8,779 nt of DNA from Magnetovibrio sp. (GTDB taxonomy: Bacteria; Pseudomonadota; Alphaproteobacteria; Rhodospirillales; Magnetovibrionaceae). The stretch spans positions 1-8,779 of the forward strand of contig JAESUA010000329.1 in NCBI GenBank assembly GCA_016763255.1. The letters are read 5' to 3'. Positions 7,397-8,779 of this stretch are shown here, in pieces (within the stretch, counting starts at the first letter, position 1; the number at the start of each line of letters is the position of its first letter). A model generated the notes under the pieces. It worked only from the letters and a program-made list of their open reading frames with translations. It had not been told where the DNA came from and made no database searches. The translations under genes and the position numbers were made by a program.

Positions 7397-7525
7397 TGCG
7401 ATTACCTTTTAGGGGGCTCTTTTGAGATGGTTTTTAAGGCCACAGGCTTATGGTTGGACAAGACCATACCACATCCAGGGCGTAAACCTTGAATGTGTGG
7501 CCTGACAGCACCTGCGCGCTGTGGA
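7397..7525 (-). promoter_or_regulatory. Leader / probable promoter region of pyc
   Basis: This 129-base gap lies between the stop of the upstream dehydrogenase and the pyc start. It is long enough for an own promoter, in contrast with the 2-base gap between the two dehydrogenases upstream. TTGTCC followed 18 bases later by TTAAAA on the minus strand is the best promoter-like pair I found, but it is poor. I see no T-rich terminator for the upstream gene, so read-through into pyc is possible. Confidence 0.4.
7437..7503. repeat. Nested inverted repeats in the pyc leader
   Basis: AGGCCACA (7437-7444) and TGTGGCCT (7496-7503) are a perfect 8-base inverted repeat separated by 51 bases. Inside it, TATGGT (7449-7454) and ACCATA (7463-7468) form a second perfect pair with an 8-base loop. 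In the pyc transcript these could fold into a stem carrying an inner hairpin. I do not recognise a known riboswitch. Chance pairing is possible. Confidence 0.35.
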
Positions 7526-8530
7526 TTACCCCGCAAGCTGTTCCAGTTCTGCATACAAAGCATCCGGCACAGCCACCCCATTTTGGCTGGCGGCTTCGCG
7601 GGCCTGCAAGCGGCGCGTGCCGGGCAAGCGGGTGCCGTCTTGATCCAAGATAGCCCCTAGCAGCACTTCGAGACGCGCACCAAAAGCATCACCGGACAGC
7701 GGTCCTGGATTGATCGCGATCACACATTGACCAACCCCCGGCGCGGGGCCGTCGGCACTAAAGAACGAAGAAGCCTCAAAACCGAAGTTAGCACCACTCA
7801 AAGCGGCGGCGAGGATTTCAACCATCAACACCAACGCCGCCCCCTTGGCGTCGCCCATGGGCACCATGGTTCCGTCCAACGCCGCCTGGGCATCGGTGGT
7901 GGCATTGCCGTCTTTGTCCAGGGCCCAACCTTCGGGGATGGGTTCACCATTTTTGGCCGCAACCATCACCTTGCCACGCGCCACCTTGGACAGGCTGAGA
8001 TCAATCAACAGCGGCGCACCATTTGTGCGCGGCGCGGCAAAGGCGATCGGATTGGTACCAAATACACCCTTGGACCCACCCCAAGGCGCTATCGCTTTGG
8101 GACTGTTGCCAAACACCAGAGCAATCAATCCTTTGGCTGCCAGCTTTTCAGCGTGATAGCCCGCAGCGCCAAAATGATGGGATCGAAACACCGCCGCCGT
8201 GGCGATGCCGGTATCCAGCGCACGTTGGCTTAAATCATCAATCGCAACATTCATGGCGGGAAAGGCAAAACCGTTGGCCGCATCGATGCGCACCGCGGCG
8301 GCGGAAAGTTCTTCCACACCGGGGATGGCACGGCCATCAACCTTACCGCCGGCGGCTTGCGCACTATAGGCCACAAGGCGCGACAGACCGTGACCGGGAT
8401 GACCGTCAATCTGTGCCGCGACCAGTGCATCGGCCACCGCAATGGCATTGATATCGTTGGTGTTGTGGGCTTTTAGAATTCGCACCGTCAACTCATGAAG
8501 GTGTGCGGCACTGTACGTTGATTGGCTCAT
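7526..8530 (-). CDS. Ldh-family NAD(P)-dependent 2-hydroxyacid dehydrogenase, ComC-like (probable (R)-sulfolactate dehydrogenase)
   Basis: The 334-residue cytoplasmic protein belongs to the malate/L-lactate dehydrogenase (LDH2/ComC) family, which has a fold unlike classic LDH and oxidises 2-hydroxyacids to 2-oxoacids. Family marks in order are DGHPGHGLSRL (42-52), SHHFGAAGYHAE (117-128) holding the likely catalytic His, WGGSKGVFGTNPIAFAAP (150-167), DLSLSKVARGKV (177-188), EPIPEGWALD (196-205) and GDAKGAALVLMVEIL (226-240). The DLSLSKVARG form and the SHH motif fit the bacterial (2R)-3-sulfolactate dehydrogenase group better than malate or ureidoglycolate dehydrogenases, as I remember them. 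The gene starts 2 bases after the neighbouring D-2-hydroxyacid dehydrogenase, with a strong GGAGG 7 bases before its ATG. That pairing recalls the SlcC/ComC pair which converts one sulfolactate enantiomer to the other. Family is sure; substrate is inferred. Confidence 0.85.
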   Translation of the reverse strand: MSQSTYSAAHLHELTVRILKAHNTNDINAIAVADALVAAQIDGHPGHGLSRLVAYSAQAAGGKVDGRAIPGVEELSAAAVRIDAANGFAFPAMNVAIDDLSQRALDTGIATAAVFRSHHFGAAGYHAEKLAAKGLIALVFGNSPKAIAPWGGSKGVFGTNPIAFAAPRTNGAPLLIDLSLSKVARGKVMVAAKNGEPIPEGWALDKDGNATTDAQAALDGTMVPMGDAKGAALVLMVEILAAALSGANFGFEASSFFSADGPAPGVGQCVIAINPGPLSGDAFGARLEVLLGAILDQDGTRLPGTRRLQAREAASQNGVAVPDALYAELEQLAG

Positions 8531-8532
8531 AT

Positions 8533-8779
8533 TCAGCCCTCCAATACACGTAAAATATTTTGCGCCGTTGCGGCACTGACCCGAACGTTTGATTCTTCCG
8601 TCACACCACCAATGTGCGCGGTGAGGATGATGTTATCCAAACCAACAAAGCGCTGACCGGCCTCGGCCGAGAGCGGTTCACTCTCAAACACGTCGATCGC
8701 CGCGCCCCGCAATTTTCCAGATTTGAGCGCTACAGCCAAGGCGTCTTCGTCGACCACCCCGCCGCGCGCGGTATTGATC
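8533..8779 (-). CDS. D-isomer-specific 2-hydroxyacid dehydrogenase, C-terminal part (SlcC-like; 5' end outside window)
   Basis: Only the last 82 residues lie in the window and the frame stays open to the edge. A GTG at 8757 is not a real start, because the upstream codons continue the conserved motif INTARGGVVDEDAL. The fragment shows the end of the NAD-binding domain and the catalytic set of the family: Arg in TARGG, Glu in IDVFESEP, and His in TAHIGG. The ending GVTEESNVRVS is like that of (S)-sulfolactate dehydrogenase and related enzymes from memory, whereas phosphoglycerate dehydrogenases usually differ here and often carry an ACT domain, absent here. The product would be a cytoplasmic NAD-dependent dehydrogenase. 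It is co-transcribed with the ComC-like gene, whose ribosome site lies inside its final codons. Confidence 0.85.
   Translation of the reverse strand, partial: INTARGGVVDEDALAVALKSGKLRGAAIDVFESEPLSAEAGQRFVGLDNIILTAHIGGVTEESNVRVSAATAQNILRVLEG
8538..8542 (-). promoter_or_regulatory. Strong ribosome binding site for the ComC-like gene within the preceding gene
   Basis: GGAGG on the minus strand lies 7 bases before the ATG at 8530 and overlaps the last Leu-Glu-Gly codons of the upstream dehydrogenase. It is the best Shine-Dalgarno match in the window and suggests tightly coupled expression of the two dehydrogenases. Confidence 0.6.

Noticed and set aside
8533..8757. Separate small gene starting at GTG 8757
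   Set aside because: The codons upstream continue the conserved dehydrogenase motif to the window edge, so it is the end of a larger gene, not a small independent one.

Overview
The window looks like a piece of an alphaproteobacterial chromosome, with moderately GC-rich coding DNA and an AT-rich divergent intergenic region. This rests on family resemblance. The pyruvate carboxylase matches, almost residue for residue in numbering, the functional sites I recall from the Rhizobium etli enzyme, and the XdhC/MobA-like pair is of a kind common in that class. Genus cannot be set from the sequence alone. Seven protein-coding genes fill nearly the whole window. Two run off the edges. I see no RNA genes, insertion sequences, CRISPR arrays or phage genes.

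Left block (1-2914, minus strand): a tight three-gene unit, read right to left. It starts with a small ABM-fold putative monooxygenase, followed after 10 bases by an XdhC-family molybdenum-cofactor maturation protein. The XdhC stop overlaps by 4 bases (ATGA) the start of a molybdopterin-binding/MobA-like nucleotidyltransferase fusion that leaves the window at position 1. The last two would make and finish the molybdopterin cytosine dinucleotide cofactor for a xanthine-dehydrogenase-family hydroxylase. No hydroxylase subunit is visible here.

Middle (2915-3892): an AT-rich 111-base divergent promoter region carrying inverted AAATG/CATTT repeats, then an EamA-type drug/metabolite transporter on the plus strand. 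The transporter ends convergently against the pyruvate carboxylase gene, with only 42 bases between the stops.

Right block (3935-8779, minus strand): read right to left, the C-terminal end of a D-2-hydroxyacid dehydrogenase, two bases later a complete Ldh/ComC-type 2-hydroxyacid dehydrogenase, then a 129-base leader containing inverted repeats, then a full-length pyruvate carboxylase. The two dehydrogenases resemble the SlcC/ComC pair of sulfolactate degradation, which interconverts sulfolactate enantiomers through sulfopyruvate. If so, the pyruvate released by sulfolactate sulfo-lyase would be a natural substrate for the adjacent pyruvate carboxylase. The sulfo-lyase genes are not in the window, so this remains an inference.

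No clearly new biological system is visible. The points most worth a second look are the sulfolactate-type dehydrogenase pair beside pyc, the ABM protein coupled to Moco maturation genes, the repeats in the divergent promoter region, and altered motif residues in XdhC and in the MPT-binding domain.
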